Source: Actinomycetota bacterium
GTDB lineage: Bacteria > Actinomycetota > Thermoleophilia > Solirubrobacterales > 70-9
Direction of reading: 5' to 3'
Length of the DNA: 5,811 nt
NCBI GenBank assembly: GCA_005884305.1
Contig: VAYL01000224.1
Location: 673 to 6,483 of the forward strand
Shown: positions 5,599 through 5,811 of the stretch, piece by piece
How the letters are laid out: the number at the start of each line of letters is the position of its first letter
Numbering within the stretch: the stretch's first letter is position 1
Translations under genes and position numbers: made by a program
Notes under the pieces: model-generated
The model's database searches: none
What the model was told of the DNA's origin: nothing
Seen by the model: the letters and a program-made list of their open reading frames with translations, nothing else

Positions 5599-5811
5599 TC
5601 ATTTACCGATGGCTGGAGCCGAAGCGGCGACATACGACCCAACAAACAGTCTCCCGTGGAGTCCGCTGATCCACGATCGACATACGATGATGAAGTCGAC
5701 CTCATCCACAGCAGGGATAAACATGTGGTCGCCGTCAGTTCTGCTTTGCGCGAAAAGCAGCAGCCAAGTTGCGGCATCGGAGAGCGGAGTCAATTGAGCG
5801 CCGTCCTGCCA
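5599..5811 (-). CDS. Possible C-terminal part of a gene running off the right edge
   Basis: The minus-strand frame is open from the window end to TGA 5601-5599, giving 70 codons (WQDGAQLTPLSDAATWLLLF at the edge). Within the window the only early start is TTG 5793, with an AGGA ten bases upstream, so it could also be a small 64-residue protein. The middle is hydrophobic to acidic (FIPAVDEVDFIIVCRSW), with no domain I recognise. The stretch is less GC-rich than the rest of the window, which weakens the case for chance openness but also makes it look unlike its neighbours. I cannot name a function. Confidence 0.35.
   Translation of the reverse strand, partial: WQDGAQLTPLSDAATWLLLFAQSRTDGDHMFIPAVDEVDFIIVCRSWISGLHGRLFVGSYVAASAPAIGK

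Noticed and set aside
5573..5601. Inverted repeat TGATG-GCG / CGC-CTT-CATCA over the stop of the right-edge frame
   Set aside because: The stem is interrupted by three bases and lacks a T-run, so it is weak as a terminator.

Overview
The window comes from a high-GC genome (about two thirds G+C by eye), most likely an actinobacterium. Three things suggest this: non-ATG starts (TTG, GTG) are common, codons are strongly GC-biased at the third position, and the proteins resemble families I associate with Thermoleophilia (Solirubrobacterales or Gaiellales). Those families are short SnoaL/NTF2-like proteins beginning MSQENVEIVRR, small four-helix membrane proteins with a Trp-containing first loop, and Ser/Thr-rich secreted proteins with an FG-GAP-like motif. 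The lineage is an inference; there is no rRNA or other marker gene.

Layout. An intact MFS-type exporter gene (58-1299, +) is the only clear plus-strand gene. Everything else recognisable lies on the minus strand and runs toward it. From left to right these are: a broken Ser/Thr-rich secreted protein with an FG-GAP-like motif (1314-1776); a four-helix membrane protein (1933-2343); a two-gene unit whose stop and start codons overlap (an 87-residue protein at 2901-3164, then a SnoaL-like protein at 2470-2904); a 17-codon stump of a second SnoaL-like gene (3324-3377); about 450 bases without a gene but rich in inverted repeats (3378-3827); an M20-family metallopeptidase/deacylase gene inactivated by an internal deletion (3828-5125); about 470 bases with only scraps of possible coding sequence (5126-5598); and a reading frame that runs off the right edge (5599-5811).

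The main message is gene decay. At least two of the minus-strand genes (the M20 hydrolase and the second SnoaL copy) are clearly broken, and the secreted protein probably is too. The surviving genes are small and of unknown pathway. I see no CRISPR array, transposase, integrase, phage gene, tRNA or rRNA, and no convincing new multi-gene system. The best leads are the M20 deletion that removed the catalytic Glu pair, the pair of SnoaL copies whose start regions still align base by base, and the cluster of hairpins at 3402-3474 just ahead of the SnoaL stump.
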